Shown here in pieces: positions 34,145 to 46,986 of a DNA stretch of 64,000 nucleotides. Positions within the stretch are counted from its first letter, which is position 1. Each line of letters starts with the position of its first letter. Made by a program: the position numbers and the translations under genes. Source of the DNA: Hevea brasiliensis (Eukaryota; Streptophyta; Magnoliopsida; Malpighiales; Euphorbiaceae); NCBI RefSeq assembly GCF_030052815.1, contig NC_079510.1:51984725-52048724 (forward strand), given 5' to 3'. The notes beneath the pieces are model-generated. The model searched no databases. It was given only the letters and a program-made list of their open reading frames with translations, and was not told where the DNA came from.

Positions 34145-36875
34145 TGTCACGACCTGAACCCACAGGCCGAACCGGCGGTAGGACCTGGATCGGCATAAAG
34201 TCTTCAAGGCCCATAGTAAGCCTTACTAATCTCACATTCATAATCAGGGCCTAAAATTGAGGCCCATCATGTAAATAAAATTAGATAAAATGTTATATTA
34301 TATTTTTATTCGGGTCAACCCAACTCGATAACTATTAAAATTTAAAGTCATGGGAGCCCAGCTCAAACCTGAATCAATCAATTATAAACTATATAAATAT
34401 CATAAAAATTTTATTTATTGATATCAAAAATTTAAATTAATATAGTCTCCAATAAGGCCCATCCTACTGCTAACATATGCGGAGTTATAGATTTCAAATT
34501 TAGAAAATAATAAAATAAATAAATAACTGATGTTAAACCTGCGAGGAAGAAAGCATGTTACTCTGAAAAGAAACTCATCATATAGCTTGGAAAAATAGGG
34601 TGAACATGAGTGAGCATTCGACTCATAGAGTAAAATATTTATTTTGTATACAATCTTTATAACTATCTAATTCTAATGTATCCTTGAAAATGAAATGCAT
34701 CATCTTCATACGAGTCATACAAATCATATTAAATCACATCAAAGATAATCTGGAGCACTCACGCACCCGTGTCAAATCCATACTCACTCATACATATATG
34801 GGGAGCTGATCCGCCTACCTAACTCTCTTAATCTAAGGCCTGCCAGCGAGATCAACTCGAGCTGGACTTTCGCTTAATAATCCATATGCAAGGGTCAGTG
34901 AGATCAACTCAAAGCCGTACTCATCTTGACTTCCTCAAAAAGGACTGGGCCCCAAGCGAGACTAGCTCAAGCCGATTTGCCCGTCCTACCCATATCCATA
35001 TACACCACATACACACTCACTCACACATACAGTTCCAGATTATCAAAACACAGCAACCAAAGTAATATCATCAAGTATAAATGCAAAGTAAGGCATGCCT
35101 AATATTTAACTGCATAAATATAAGTCTAAGTGATGCATGAGCATGCCAAAAATACAGTAATATTAAAATTATAAATAAAATAAATATCAACTCACAGTAC
35201 ACCGGGGGCTATAGTGGTTGCTGGATGGAAGAAAATAGTTTACCTCAATCACCTAGATAATTATATTATATATTTATTAGTACTAATTCAAAATAAGACT
35301 CCAAAGAGACAACAGACAGCATAATTCATGCCAAAAATTCAACAGAGTTTTTCCTATACATAGAACCTACCCAACCTGCAAAATGGTTTAAAAAACACTT
35401 CTAAACTCTGCCCATATCTCATCATCATTATATAGCCCCTCCTGGGCCCTCCAAACCAAGCAATAATCACAACATCAGACAATTCAATTATAAGACTTTA
35501 AAACTAATATTTTTCAAAAACTATCCAAATTAACTTTAAAAATTCTATAAATTTACCCCACGGTCTTTAACAATATTATAAAACTATTACAAAATGAATC
35601 ATAATTTTCTAATCATCCATGAATATTTTATGAATTTTATTCTAAGCCTAGTATGAGGCAAAAATTGAGTAACTTAGAGTTCGGATTTACCTATACAAAA
35701 TTTGACACCTGGAATGCGTCCAGAACATCTAAAAATGTTAGGATTGACTATAATACTGACCACATTTCGAGACAAGCCGTCGAATAGCCGGATCTGGCCG
35801 AAAATGCGGTCCCGACACTAATGAGCTACCATCGATCCGATCGCACCTAAATTACATCAAAAAATTATTAATAATTATCATAAAAATTATTTTTGATTTT
35901 TGAGAATAAAAAAAGCTTAAAATTCTCACCAAGCGATTTAGACCGTCCGATGATTGCCTCTTTCAAACGGTGTCCAATCGGAGCGGAACCGGTCATATTT
36001 CAAAGATTTCGTCGCCCTGAGTCCATTGGTGGCCTAGGATTTTAGATCCGACGGTCGGATAGGCCGAAAACTTTCTGGAAAGCCCGCTTTCCAAATTTCT
36101 CTCTCCTCTTTCTCTCTCTTCAACTTGCAAGAAAAACTCTATTATTGCTGGTGAAGGAGGTCCCAAAGGGATGCCTGACCCATGTTGCCACCGCTTGCAG
36201 GCTTCTCAGTGTCGCAAACTACCGAAAAACAGTCTGGAAGTCCGCCCCACGTCGCGCGCCTTTGGGTGGTGGTTCGAGCTCCTCGCGCGTTGCTGTTGCT
36301 CTTCTGACCGGTGTTTATGGCTTCCAAGCATTGTCGGTTGTGCTGGAGCTGGTGGATATCTTGTCGGCCACGGGGGTTCTCCAGGAAAGGGAAGAATGAG
36401 GGAGAGAGAGAGAGAGAGGGGAAGAGAAGGGGGAGGGGGGGGGGGGGGGAGAGGAGAGGGGGGGCAACCGGAAAAAAAATCTAGGGTTTTTTTTTTACTT
36501 TTAATTTCACTTTCAGTCCTTGAACTTTTTACATGTTTACAATTAGATCCAATTTTCTTTTATTATGATTTAATTTAATAAAACTTTAGTAATAAAATTA
36601 AATATACCCTAAAGAAACTTAATTATTTTTATTTTAATTTAATAATTTAACTTTAATTTATTTTTATAAAGACAATATTGAAAATAACAACTTAAAATTA
36701 TTGTAGTAATAATACATGTAAAAATAACATTCATAAAATAAAATATTATTATTATGAAAATACTAATTTAGTACCTTAAATAAAATAGTAATATATTAAA
36801 ATCAAATATTTTAAAATATTTTCTATATACATTTATATATATATATATATTAAGAAAAAAAAATCAGGTTGTTAC
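34145..36875 (-). mobile_element. solo LTR, Ty3/gypsy family A (copy 2)
   Basis: This 2,731-bp block starts TGTCACGACCTG and ends GTTGTTACA, so on the minus strand it reads TGTAACAAC...GTCGTGACA. The flanking 5-mers are CATAA (left) and CGTAA (right), a target duplication with one difference. It shares the conserved blocks of copy 1 and of the 5' LTR at 43008, including 'gagatcaactc' phrases (34850-34960) and the 35712-35770 stretch. No internal domain is present. A purine-rich leader with a GA run and a long G run lies at 36390-36460, and the ORFs at 36142-36578 fall in it and are not genes. Confidence 0.85.
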
Positions 36876-38153
36876 ACGTAAGAAAGTTTATAAATATTTT
36901 TTTTGAAAAGTTTTATTTGCTAGTTTCAATATTTTATGATAGCCAAGTTTCTAAGTCAAAATAATTTGACACAGTGTTTAAAAGTGCTAGAATGTTCAGG
37001 CACGAATTCTTTAAGGTATTGCTGGTGGAAGTTGTGCTTAAAAATGAAGAAATGTATCAACTACTTCATAAAAGGAAGGAACAAGTGACTAGCTAGTCAA
37101 GTATATCGGTTCAATATAACAGCTCGAACGATAGAACTGTTGCTCTTATCCAATTTTTTAATAATACTAATCCAGTAACTTATTAGAATTTATGCTACTT
37201 ATTAGAATTTATGCTATATCAACCATTCTTGATAGTGAATCCCAAAATGAAAGTGCAAACTCAAAATTTAGAAGTTTGTCAATAGTGATTCCCAAAATCA
37301 AAATTTTCATGCAAAATTCCACGTCAACATACTTTATCTTCGGAATTACCATGTTCAAAGTAAATAAAATATCTTAACAGCGTGTAAATTATTTTTTTCT
37401 TTTTTCTTTTTATTTTTTATTATTAAAAATATTATTTTAATAATATCAACGAAGAAAATTGATAGTGTCAAATAAAATTTTATATTTTCTAATAGAGCAT
37501 TATCACAAGATAAAGTGAAAATAATAAAAACCGCAAGTTATTTTTTTATAATTTCTATTTTTTTATTTCATACTAGTATATTTCTATTTCATGTCATCAC
37601 TTTTCTGTTTCACGTAAACACTTTTTAATGGAGAATGAAGAGTAAAAGGAAATTAGAGTAAAAGGAAATTCATTTGTTAACGGTGCGAAATTTCAAAGTA
37701 CTCCAAAGTGAACCATAAACTTGAAATTAAAAATTGGGAAAACTAAGGTATTTTTTTATAATTTTCCCTTAATTTTAACTGGAAAACACCCATGGATCAC
37801 TCAAAGCCGATGGGCTGTAACCGTAATTTATAAGGCCAGCGCGTATGTATAATGGAATGCGCGTCACAAATATTGAAGCAACAAGTCGCCAATTACAAAC
37901 CGAGAACGAAGGAGAATAAAATTTTTTGTCTGCAAAACCCAATGTGAAATCTGCATGATGGCATGTTTGATCTTTCACCGCACTTCAACCACAAAAAGCT
38001 CCCACTTGAAGGGCAAACCAGTGCAAGAAAATGAGCAACTGACTACATTCGTGCATATTCTGAGGAAAAAAAATAAGAAAGTTATTTTGGATTTTTTTTT
38101 TCTTCATCTTAACTCAAAACTAATGTAATGGAACGAAAAATGAAGATGTCACT
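36876..38153. other. AT-rich intergenic region with small repeats
   Basis: A 20-bp phrase, 'cttattagaatttatgctac', is duplicated at 37178-37217. About 37520-37650, read on the minus strand, resembles a unit of the 152-bp array (ccattaaaa..., gatgacatgaaatagaaata, ...attataaaaaaataacttgc). No gene is seen. The last 100 bp would be the 3' side of the ribosomal-protein pseudogene. Confidence 0.5.
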
Positions 38154-38264
38154 TCATCGGTTAATTGGAGCGTGCATCCGTTCAACAATCCTGTTTACAG
38201 CATCACGAGACATCACCAGCGTATCATGCAGCAGGATGCTATGGACATTCAAGCCCTGAAAAGA

Positions 38265-38945
38265 ACACGAGAATTTGCACGCTCAGAGACACAGAAGCCC
38301 ATTTCCACAAATATCTAACTTATGTGAACTTGCGTGATCATGTCTAACAGAACATGCAAGCCAGTTTCATATGTTGCTATTAAGATGCAAAGAGAATCTT
38401 GACACCGGAAAGGTTTTGGTATTTGGACTTTGGAATAATTTGAAGAAAAATCATTAGCAGGGACAGAAAGAAAAGTGTGCAACTATTTGGCAGAAGGTGA
38501 AAAAAAAAAGGTTTTATGATGTCTTCAGTGGATCATTTATAATGCTTCTAGCTCTCACTTGCAAGAATTTCTCAAAGGAAATAACACACAAACATATTCA
38601 AGGAAGTCTAAGGGATGTGCCATGGTTTTAGCTCATTACCACCTAGTTCAGCAACTTTTGACTTGATCTTGGCTAGAATTGATCAGCTGGATATTAAGAT
38701 GGATAGGAAATTTCAAGAGGTGAAATTTTAATTGCATGAGGTGAAAGAAAAGATGGATGGTTTGGAAAGGGCTAGCGATCATTTTTGTGGTTGCCTAGAG
38801 GAAAAAAATTAATGAAATTTTGTAGTTGTTATTGCCACATAAACATCTTATATATGTTAGCGTTAATATTTTGTTACATAGTGATATTAACCCTTTCTCA
38901 TTTTGGACATGTTATCCGATTGGGTTGTAAATAATTTAATGTGAC
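38265..38945. other. foreign-looking stretch in the 3' half of the L4 pseudogene
   Basis: Between the exon relics ending at 38255 and starting near 38957, the expected L4 segment is missing and 0.68 kb of other sequence is present. On the plus strand 38624-38812 reads as a helical, charged peptide scrap (ARIDQLDIKMDRKFQEVK, one internal stop, then LHEVKEKMDGLERA) of the kind seen in decayed transposon or coiled-coil ORFs. No terminal repeats or target duplication were found. It may simply be an old, altered intron. Confidence 0.35.
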
Positions 38946-39942
38946 TATTTGCACTATGCAGCCAACTTCAGCTTTTCATTAATTGGACAACCATTCACCA
39001 GCAGCTTCTTGGTGTTCTCCATTTGGTTGACATAGTTAACAATATTCTTAGTTTTATGTGTAGGGACCTCCAAATCCTCAAAAACCAGAAGCTGTATATT
39101 ACCAAAATGTTTTAAAGATTATTGCTCATACATGAAAGAAAATGCTTTGAGAGTTCAATTATAGAAGCTACTGTTAAAGAGGAAATCTAAGAAATGTAAC
39201 AAGATATATAGGCACAGAAGTTACATGAAATTTGATCTTCAAGACCAATCACAGAAGTTTAAACTGATGAGAAATGAAGATGATAATTGCAAACAAGCCA
39301 GCATCTTGCCCAACACACAGGCGCTTGTGTGCAATAAATGCAAGGCAGTGTCACAATTCACAATAAATAGAATCCATACGATCCAATAATACAAGAGATG
39401 GTAATCAGACAGGCTATCAGATAGAAACTTCTAACCTAAGTGTATTCAAGTTAAAATTTGATGGACAAAGCCATGCTTTTCCTTTTGCTGTTTGAGCTGT
39501 CAAAGCGATCTTCAATCCTAGCCGCCAAACCTTCTTGTTGCATCGACTCTGTGGCTCAGGGCCATGCATTGCAGCACCAACCCTAAACTGTTATCCATAT
39601 ACCAGCCTTTAAAGTCCAGCAAAATCACTGTCATGCACAACAGCATAAAAAACTGCCCACCTGATCATTGAGCAAGACAAAAAAGCCTTTATACCTGTGG
39701 TCCACGCAATTTTCCATGCCTTGCTCGACCAGTGCCCTTTTGTTGATATGGTTTTCTACCAGTCCCACTAACTTCACTGATTGTTTTTGTTGAATGTGTT
39801 CCCTGTAGACAACTTGAACTGCATAAAATTCTGTACCTGATTCTTATACATCAACTTCCCAAAAATTTACGACTTGCAGATTTTTTTTATATAGTGTGAA
39901 AGTTTAATGTAAAAGTGAGTTTACAAATCAGTAACATGTCTA

Positions 39943-39950
39943 ATAATAAC

Positions 39951-39983
<33 letters not shown>
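39943..39983. repeat. (AAT)n microsatellite
   Basis: More than ten AAT/ATA triplets lie in the intron between relic exons 3 and 4 of the L4 pseudogene. Confidence 0.9.
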
Positions 39984-41834
39984 TCATCATATAGCATAAT
40001 TTTATTAGATAAGTAATATGTTACATATCTGCAACATATCTCAGACAGCTTCCACAGCAACGGAACTAAACAACTTCGTGTGAATGATATGCACATTAGG
40101 GACAGATTCATCAACACATCCCCCAGCTGCTCCCCCTTCCATTTTTCGCACTTATGATATCCCCATGATAATTTTTCCTTCTTTAAATGTCTTATGTTGA
40201 TCAAACAGAAAGGTAACGTTTGTTCTCGACTTCCAACAACCCAAAAAATAACATAAAAAAAATTCTGTGATGCTGACAACAATTTAAAGAACTACTAACA
40301 AAACCTCAACATTCTCAATGGTTTACCGTAAGCCACAAGCACACAAGCAATACTCTTTCCATGTGCATTTAAGTCATGGCACCATTAATGCCATACATTC
40401 ACATTCTTTAAAGCTTTATAATAGTTGACTATCACCTGTTATTGTTTTGCAAGTTGCCATCACAATGAATAATATGCTTCTTAATGGGCACATCAAAAAC
40501 ATCACCAACCAAAACCATAAATCCCTTGTCCTCATTGTGAAATTTGTCTCCAGAATCACCAAGTCCTGACAAAGGCCCATAGCACAATAAAAAAAAAAAA
40601 CTAATAAAATTTACAAATTTGCGCATCATAAAAATAAAGGACAGAATATTAAAGCTGAATAACATGTATTTTCACAATGAACCCTAGTTGGAGCCCAATG
40701 AATCAAAAATAAAAGAAAAAAAAATGTATTTTCACACAAGAAGGATCATATTAAAGTTCATAAACAACTCATAAGAAAGCTTAATACCCTATGTTCTAAT
40801 AACAAGATTTCTCTATTACCACATGCTAATAGAACATTCCAAATTAGAAAATCTATTTTCAGATATATCATGAATAATATAAAGACATTTCTAAATTGAT
40901 GAGCATCATACCTAAATACTCAAAAGCACTGCTTATATGGCACTTCTGAAAAAATTAAGTTTTTCTCATCACTATGAAACACAAACCGGTCTTGAACTTA
41001 GAGTTTAGCAGTAAAAAATTAGGGTGACTTGGTGGCTACAATAAGCTTCATTGTACATAAAGCATATATTTACTCCAGCGGATAAAATCAACATTAAAGC
41101 ACTCAACAAATTGCTTGTGATCTTCAGCCTAGAGCACATGAAATGTGTTCATAATTTTTTTTAATTAAACAAATAAACAACTCAACAGGTTTAAATTATA
41201 TAAAAGGTTAAGCATTAAGCCGTCAAATGAATATCTTGAGTAGAAGTCAACAATGTCAGGAGGTATAATTTTTCCCACCCAGTGCATCACCTATAAAGTC
41301 ATGAAATCAAAATTCAACTCTTTCCATACCGATGTTGCCCTCTGGTGTTAACACAGTCTTTGTGGAAAACAAATCAGAGGGGAATGCACCATCACTTGAC
41401 CCAGGAGTGAGGATAGAGGTTGAAAACCTCCTATACGTAAGGGAAGCTGCCCCACCCTAAATTAAAACATGACGTAAAATGGGTTTATGACTGAAATGGC
41501 CTTAAGAAAATGGGACGTAGGGGTGACATAACTTAAGATCTCTAAGCTCTCTAGTATTAAGAATGATGAACAGTACCTTGATAAAGCTAGAAGATTCTGC
41601 AAAAAATAAGCAATCCCCGGAGACACGGCCACACACATCTGTCACAAACAAATTTAAAGGAAGGTAAACACTCTCGATAACACCAAATATTCAACTTCAA
41701 GTTATAGAGTAAGAGGGAACATCTCCTACCAAGAGAAGTTAGAAATAATTGATAAGTGAGACATGGAGAACTGCAACGACCAACGCCCAAGGACCCAAAA
41801 GACGTAAAATCCTTCTCGAAATCGACACCGGCAT

Positions 41835-43007
41835 TGCGAACTAGAAAGGACAGGCTCCAGCATCACCTGCTCACCTGTACTTCGAAAGACTAAAGCAATG
41901 TTAACGCCCGCTAACTGTTCGAGAAAATGATTCACGCAAAGAAAAGCAGATGACGAAAGCTGTAAACTGAGAAATACTAAAAAGGAAGAAAAATCAAGTA
42001 ACCTTCCGCTGTCGATCGAATTCGACAGCGAAAATAGGATGGTAGCTTGCAATCCGCCCGCCAATCTCCTTATTCTTTGAGGAAGGAGGTAGTAGTAAAA
42101 TTGGAAAATGTAAAACCCCAGCTCAGGCAGCTGGTTTTCGGCGCGGAGGTTTATGCAAATTTTAATTGGTTAAGTTGGGCCTTAAATGGGCCAGCAAGTG
42201 CCTGTGACGTGGACTTGCATATATAGTTATAATCCAACGACAATGGCATTTCAGATATGGTCCAGCCCATGACTGAGGTCCTTTTAAGGCTTTATGATCC
42301 ATACTTGTGTTAGAACCCTAACATGCTCCCACAATCCGATTACATCATTCACACCCTATAAATCTATTCTATCTTTCATGTTTGATTAAATTACCTTAAT
42401 TATTCATAGCTTCTTCATTAATCAATCTTATTGAAATATTAATATTATTGTAACTATGTTTATTAACACTAATGAAATGTAATGCATTTAATTAAGAAAT
42501 TTGGAGTAATTTTAATCGCATGACTGCCTAAAGCCAAGCCAAGCTTCTAATTCTTATATTGCCTGCTTGATTTGAAATAAAATAATTCTTGTATATATGT
42601 GTACTTAAAATACTAAATATGAGTGGCATTAAATTGAACTTAAGGGTGAAGAAATTTTGAATAAATTCCAAAAAATAGATTGAATCAATTTAATTCAAAA
42701 TTTTATTTTTTAGTAAATTTATTTGGTTTAATTTTTTTTATTTCAATAAATTTTATTTATTCAATTGAATTTTTTTTAAAGAGAAAAATAAGTAAAATTG
42801 AATTGAATAATTTTTTAAACTATTATTAGGTTTAAAACTAAAAATGTAATTAGTATTAAGTCTAAAATGAATTCAAAATACTTTAAAAAAACAAGTTGAA
42901 GATGAAATTCGAATCGATAAATTAAACTGAACTGAACCAATTCAATTTGGTTGTTTTGATTTTCTTTTAATTTAATTTCATTTAGTTTAATTTATTACAA
43001 ATTTCAT
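41835..43007. other. L4 pseudogene 5' region and AT-rich DNA up to the gypsy element
   Basis: 41835-42120 is the former leader and promoter of the L4 gene. From 42300 the sequence is AT-rich with no coding signal, up to the TGTGATGTTC start of the gypsy LTR. Confidence 0.5.
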
Positions 43008-45559
43008 TGTGATGTTCCAAATTCTTAAATAATTATTTTATGTGTAAATTTTGTTATTTTAATGTATTAAATATTGTGATATTGAATTTTAATTTTTGTG
43101 TTTTTATTTTTCAAGGTAACTAATTTCAATGATTTTTAAAAATTAATTTAAAGACCACGCGATAAGTTTGAAAATATTTTTACACTTCATAAATTTTTCT
43201 AAGTTTTATGTAATTTTTTCGAAATTTTCAAGCCTCATTTTTGGTCTCAGGGTAGAGCAAAAATTAAATTTTAAGTATTTTAAATCGAATCGATCGAATC
43301 AGACTAGTCTAGATCAGACTAGCTAAATCAGACTAGTCTTTTTTTTCTTTGGACCTCGTCTTTCGCGCTGTCCTAACTCCCTCTCTTCTCTCCCTCTTTT
43401 CTCTCTCCTCCCTCCCTATCACAGCCGACCACCACTCCCCCAGCCTTCCTCCCTCGCCGGTGCACTACCAATCCCCTTCCCCATCGCCGTCGGTCCCTTT
43501 TCTGTCAGGGAATCGCACTCCAAACCTCCTCTTGCTTACGCGTGACTTTTGAGCTTCCCTCTTTGTTTTCGGCGATTTTGACAACCAATTGGACCGGGTC
43601 TTATTTCATTTTTATTCTATACTTTACAAGCTTCTCATAGACACAAATTTCATGAATTTTCATCAAGTGATTTGTGCGAATTGAGCCCTGAAAGTTTTAG
43701 CCATTTTTTGCTACCAAACTAAATTTCTCTCAAATCGTAAATCCTACAAAAAAATCTGAGACCACCAGTGCGACCTACATGTTGAGAGCTTCACAACGAG
43801 ACCAATTTAGAATTTTTCTGACACCAAAAATTCGGTGGTCCCACAAACTTGCTGGAGGTCTTTAATGAGTCTTTTAATTAAATTAAAATTATATTCTAAT
43901 TCTTGGTGTTGTGAGCTTCGCTTAGGTGTTGTCGTTTCGAAGAAATTCCACCAGTGACCGGTACTGTAATTTTGGGTTGAATGCGAGGGCTGCTAAACTT
44001 ACTTCGAAAGTGGGTCAATATTACAGTACTTCCGACCATTTTCAAACGCCACGAATGCATTTTACCTAACATTGAGTTTAGAATAAAAATCCATAAAATA
44101 TTCATGGATAGCTAGAAAATTATAATTTCAATTGCAATAGTAGAATGACATTGTTAAGGATTACAAGGAATAATTATAGAATTTTTTGAATTAATTTGGA
44201 TAGTTTTTGCAAAATGTTAATTTTAAGCTAAATAGTTGATTGTGCATTTATGCGAGAATTGACTGATTTGGCAGGCCCAGGAGGGACATTGCGTTGTTGT
44301 TGTGATGTGGGCCTGAGACCTTTTGGATTATGAAGTGTTAGTTGAGTTATTTTGTAGGTTGGGCGGGTCCTACGTACAGAGAAAACTTTACCAGATTTCC
44401 GACATAAATTTTGAGTGTCTTTGACTCTTCAGTTCTTTGTTTTGTTTTATTATTACTAAATTTCTTGAATATAATTACTTTGGTGATCCGAGTCAACCTT
44501 TCTATTCTTCTCAGTCACCCCAGTAACACTTGGATAATATGTAAGTTTGATATTGATTTTATTGGTAATTTTAATACTATTAATTTATATTCAAGTTATG
44601 CTCATACATTCACTTATATGTGCGTATATAATTAGTTAAATGCTAGGCACGCTTCTTTTTATTGAATTTGTTTGTGAATGTTACCTTCAGTTAACTTGGA
44701 GCTATATGTGATATGGATAAATCGGGGTGAGCACAACTTTGATTTGATCTCGCTGGCTCCTGCACTAGGATTATTAAGCGAATGTCTGGCTTGAGTTGAC
44801 CTCACTGATAGGTATTGGATTAAGAGAGCTGTATAGGGGATCAATTCTCATATATGTATTAATGCAACACATGAGTGCATGCGTGCTCCAAATTATCTTT
44901 TGTGTGAATATTGGTTGAATTGTTTCAACTATGTGAACATGTTGCATTCATACATAGGAATGCATTAGATCTAGATAACTATACAAATTATATTTAAAAT
45001 CAATATCTTACTTTCTGAGTCGAACGCTCTCCCCCATTCAACTATTTCTTCTTCAAGTGATAAGTGGCTCTATTTGTGATTAAACTGCTTTCTTTTCCTG
45101 CAGGTTTAAATATAAAATATTTTGATTTGCTTTTATTGTCTTTTATTTAAATCTAGAACTCTGTATGGATCAATAGTTGTATTTTTATTTGGGTTGTAAT
45201 AACTTAATTCTGGAGTTATAAAATTAATTATTTGAGATTGCATGGATGTATGAGATATTTATTATTGATGATGGAGGGACCTGAGCTCCCAAATATTACT
45301 ATATGTGATTTAAGGGTTGTGAGGGTGAGTTGAGCTCCCTATATTATTGATATTATTTATTTACAGGTCGGGTGAGTTAATGCTCTCCATTGAATAGTTC
45401 AATTTATGGTCGAACTCTATCCGTTTATTTTCTTGAAATTAGGCTACCTTAATGCACTTTATAAATGAATTAGAAATATTTAGGCTTAATACTGGCTTCG
45501 GGTGCCTTATGCTGACCCAAGTCCTAATGCCAGTCCAGCCTAGAAATCGTGTCTTGACA
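43008..45559 (+). repeat. 5' LTR of the gypsy element (family A)
   Basis: This 2,552-bp LTR starts TGTGATGTTC and ends GTGTCTTGACA. It aligns, inverted, with the solo LTRs: the 43990-44045 block (gtgggtcaatattacagtac) is the reverse complement of 4510-4550 and 35720-35765. The 3' end is fixed by the primer-binding site three bases later. The 5' end is inferred from the length and TG start of the two other copies. The TC-rich block at 43370-43560 matches the purine-rich leaders of the solo copies. Confidence 0.8.
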
Positions 45560-45562
45560 AAG

Positions 45563-45575
45563 TTGATATCAGAGC
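45563..45575 (+). other. primer-binding site (initiator tRNA-Met type)
   Basis: TTGATATCAGAGC directly after the LTR differs by one base from the TGGTATCAGAGC core used by many plant retroelements to prime minus-strand DNA from initiator tRNA-Met. Confidence 0.85.
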
Positions 45576-45768
45576 ATAAGATCCTCGAATCTTAAAAAGA
45601 GTATTCTTAGGTGGTCACATGTAGAGTATAGGGTCCATACTCGTCCTTGTTTTGTCATCCTTACATCTAGCATCTGCCTTGCATGTTTTTATGTGTTTAA
45701 AATTGTATAGTTATGTAGAACATATTATTTTTATATTTGTGGGCTAAAATAGTTAAATTTTAGGAAGT

Positions 45769-46986
45769 ATGCATAGAGTAAAGAGAAATGTTATAGCACA
45801 GGAGTCAGAATTGTCGAATGAAGTATCAGTGCAAAATGGGGCACCGGCTCTTAAGAGGCATGGTAGAAGACCTAGAGCTACTCAAGTGGAAGAGCAACCA
45901 CAACCAGAAGAGCATCCATACATGGCTCAAGGTCCTGTAGATCCTATGGCAGCTGTTTTTGTTAGAATACAGAGGATCATTGAAATGATGGCACAATACA
46001 TGACAAACCCTCCACAGTAGCCTCTTGTACAGAGGGCAGAGCCTTATAAGTAGATAATCAATTTTAAAAAGCTGGTGCCCAGGAAATATGATGGTATAGG
46101 TGATCCATACAGATTTATGGATTCTTCTAGACAGGTTAGGATAGAGTTGCAGTTGATAGATAGAAGATTAATTGAATGTGTGCAACATGTATTGGGGCCT
46201 ATACCTAGATAATGGATAACAGATTATGTGCTTTTTCATATTGAGAGGTTAACTTGGACACAGTTTTTAGAGTTATTCATAAATAGATTTATGTTAGAAA
46301 GTTTTAGGGATCAGCAGCAGTGGCCCTTCGAATCTTTGAAGCAGAATGGAAGAATGGTTAATGAGTATGCATATGAGTTCTTAGAGTTGACCAGATATGC
46401 CCCGACTGTTGTAGCCACTGAGGCTATGAAGGTAAAGCGGTTTATCAAAAGACTGGATAGAAGGTATGTTAATTTGGCTATGCTAGCAGATAAACCTTTT
46501 GATGTAGTTATGGACCGAGCTCAACAAATAGAGATGAACTACATGGGTGATGATGGAAGTAGACCTAAGAAGAGTAGAGCTAAAGGGTCATCTGTTGTGC
46601 CACATATGAGCACGATGGGTGGAGGCAGCCAAAGCAATTATAGTGGCAAAGTCAGAGGCAATAAGAAAGGGGACCTTAGACATAGACCTAAGGGTTTGAG
46701 ATCAGGATACAGCTCCAGCAGTGGGCAAAGCCTTAGTTATAGCAATTCAGAGTCTGGTTTCGGATCCTCTTTTGCACCATATACTCAATGTGGAAGAGTA
46801 CACTTAGGACCCTACTTAGCGAGTACAGAAGGATGTTTCAAGTGCGTCCAACTGAGTCCCTTTGCTAGGGAATGCCCCATATTCAATGAGCATCAGATGG
46901 AGTCCCAAGGTTCTGTAGCAAATATACCCCGCTTGCTACTCTCTTGTACTTCTAACATGTCGAATAGCCAGTTTAGTGGCTTGTAG
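45769..46986 (+). pseudogene. gypsy gag (capsid/nucleocapsid) with stops and altered zinc knuckle
   Basis: The first frame (45769-46020) has a basic, proline-rich N-terminus and ends at TAG. The capsid-like part resumes and is open at 46228-46986, with features of the retrotransposon gag domain (LTWTQFLELFINRFM, RMVNEYAYEFLELTRYAP). A basic, serine- and glycine-rich linker and a zinc-knuckle relic, GCFKCVQLSPFARECP, follow. The usual Gly and His of the CX2CX4HX4C knuckle are changed, so it could not bind zinc normally. Gag normally forms the particle that packages the element RNA. Confidence 0.8.

Larger units (their letters stand above)
38154..41834 (-). pseudogene. decayed gene for bacterial-type (mitochondrial) ribosomal protein uL4/L4
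   Basis: Exon relics in order on the minus strand: 41730-41834 (MPVSISRRILR), 41330-41456 (RRFSTSILTPGSSDGAFPSD), 40436-40576 (NEDKGFMVLVGDVFDVPIKK), 39695-39802 ([20 protein letters not shown] then [10 protein letters not shown]), ~39475-39587 (MHGPEPQSR, RLGLKIALTAQTAKGK), ~38957-39091 (LLVFEDLEVPTHKTKNIVNY) and 38154-38255 (LLHDTLVMSRDAVNRIVERM). These are landmarks of the organellar L4 protein that helps assemble the large ribosomal subunit. Disruptions: a reading-frame change after ILR in exon 1, no AG before exon 3, a frame change in exon 3 before HNEDKG, a short deletion at its end that brings a stop, a lost segment after MHGPEPQSR, a missing GT after exon 5, and TAG after KLKLAA with the following dozen or so residues absent. 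Other genes in the window are clean, so this is decay, not sequencing error. Confidence 0.87.

Noticed and set aside
36390..36470. GA/G-rich run as a separate regulatory feature
   Set aside because: It is part of the solo LTR leader; equivalent purine-rich blocks occur in the other LTR copies.
38154..41834. A functional L4 gene with unusual introns
   Set aside because: Too many independent frame breaks, a lost splice acceptor and an in-frame TAG.
43349..43552. 67-codon proline/serine-rich ORF
   Set aside because: It is a translation of the pyrimidine-rich part of the gypsy LTR.
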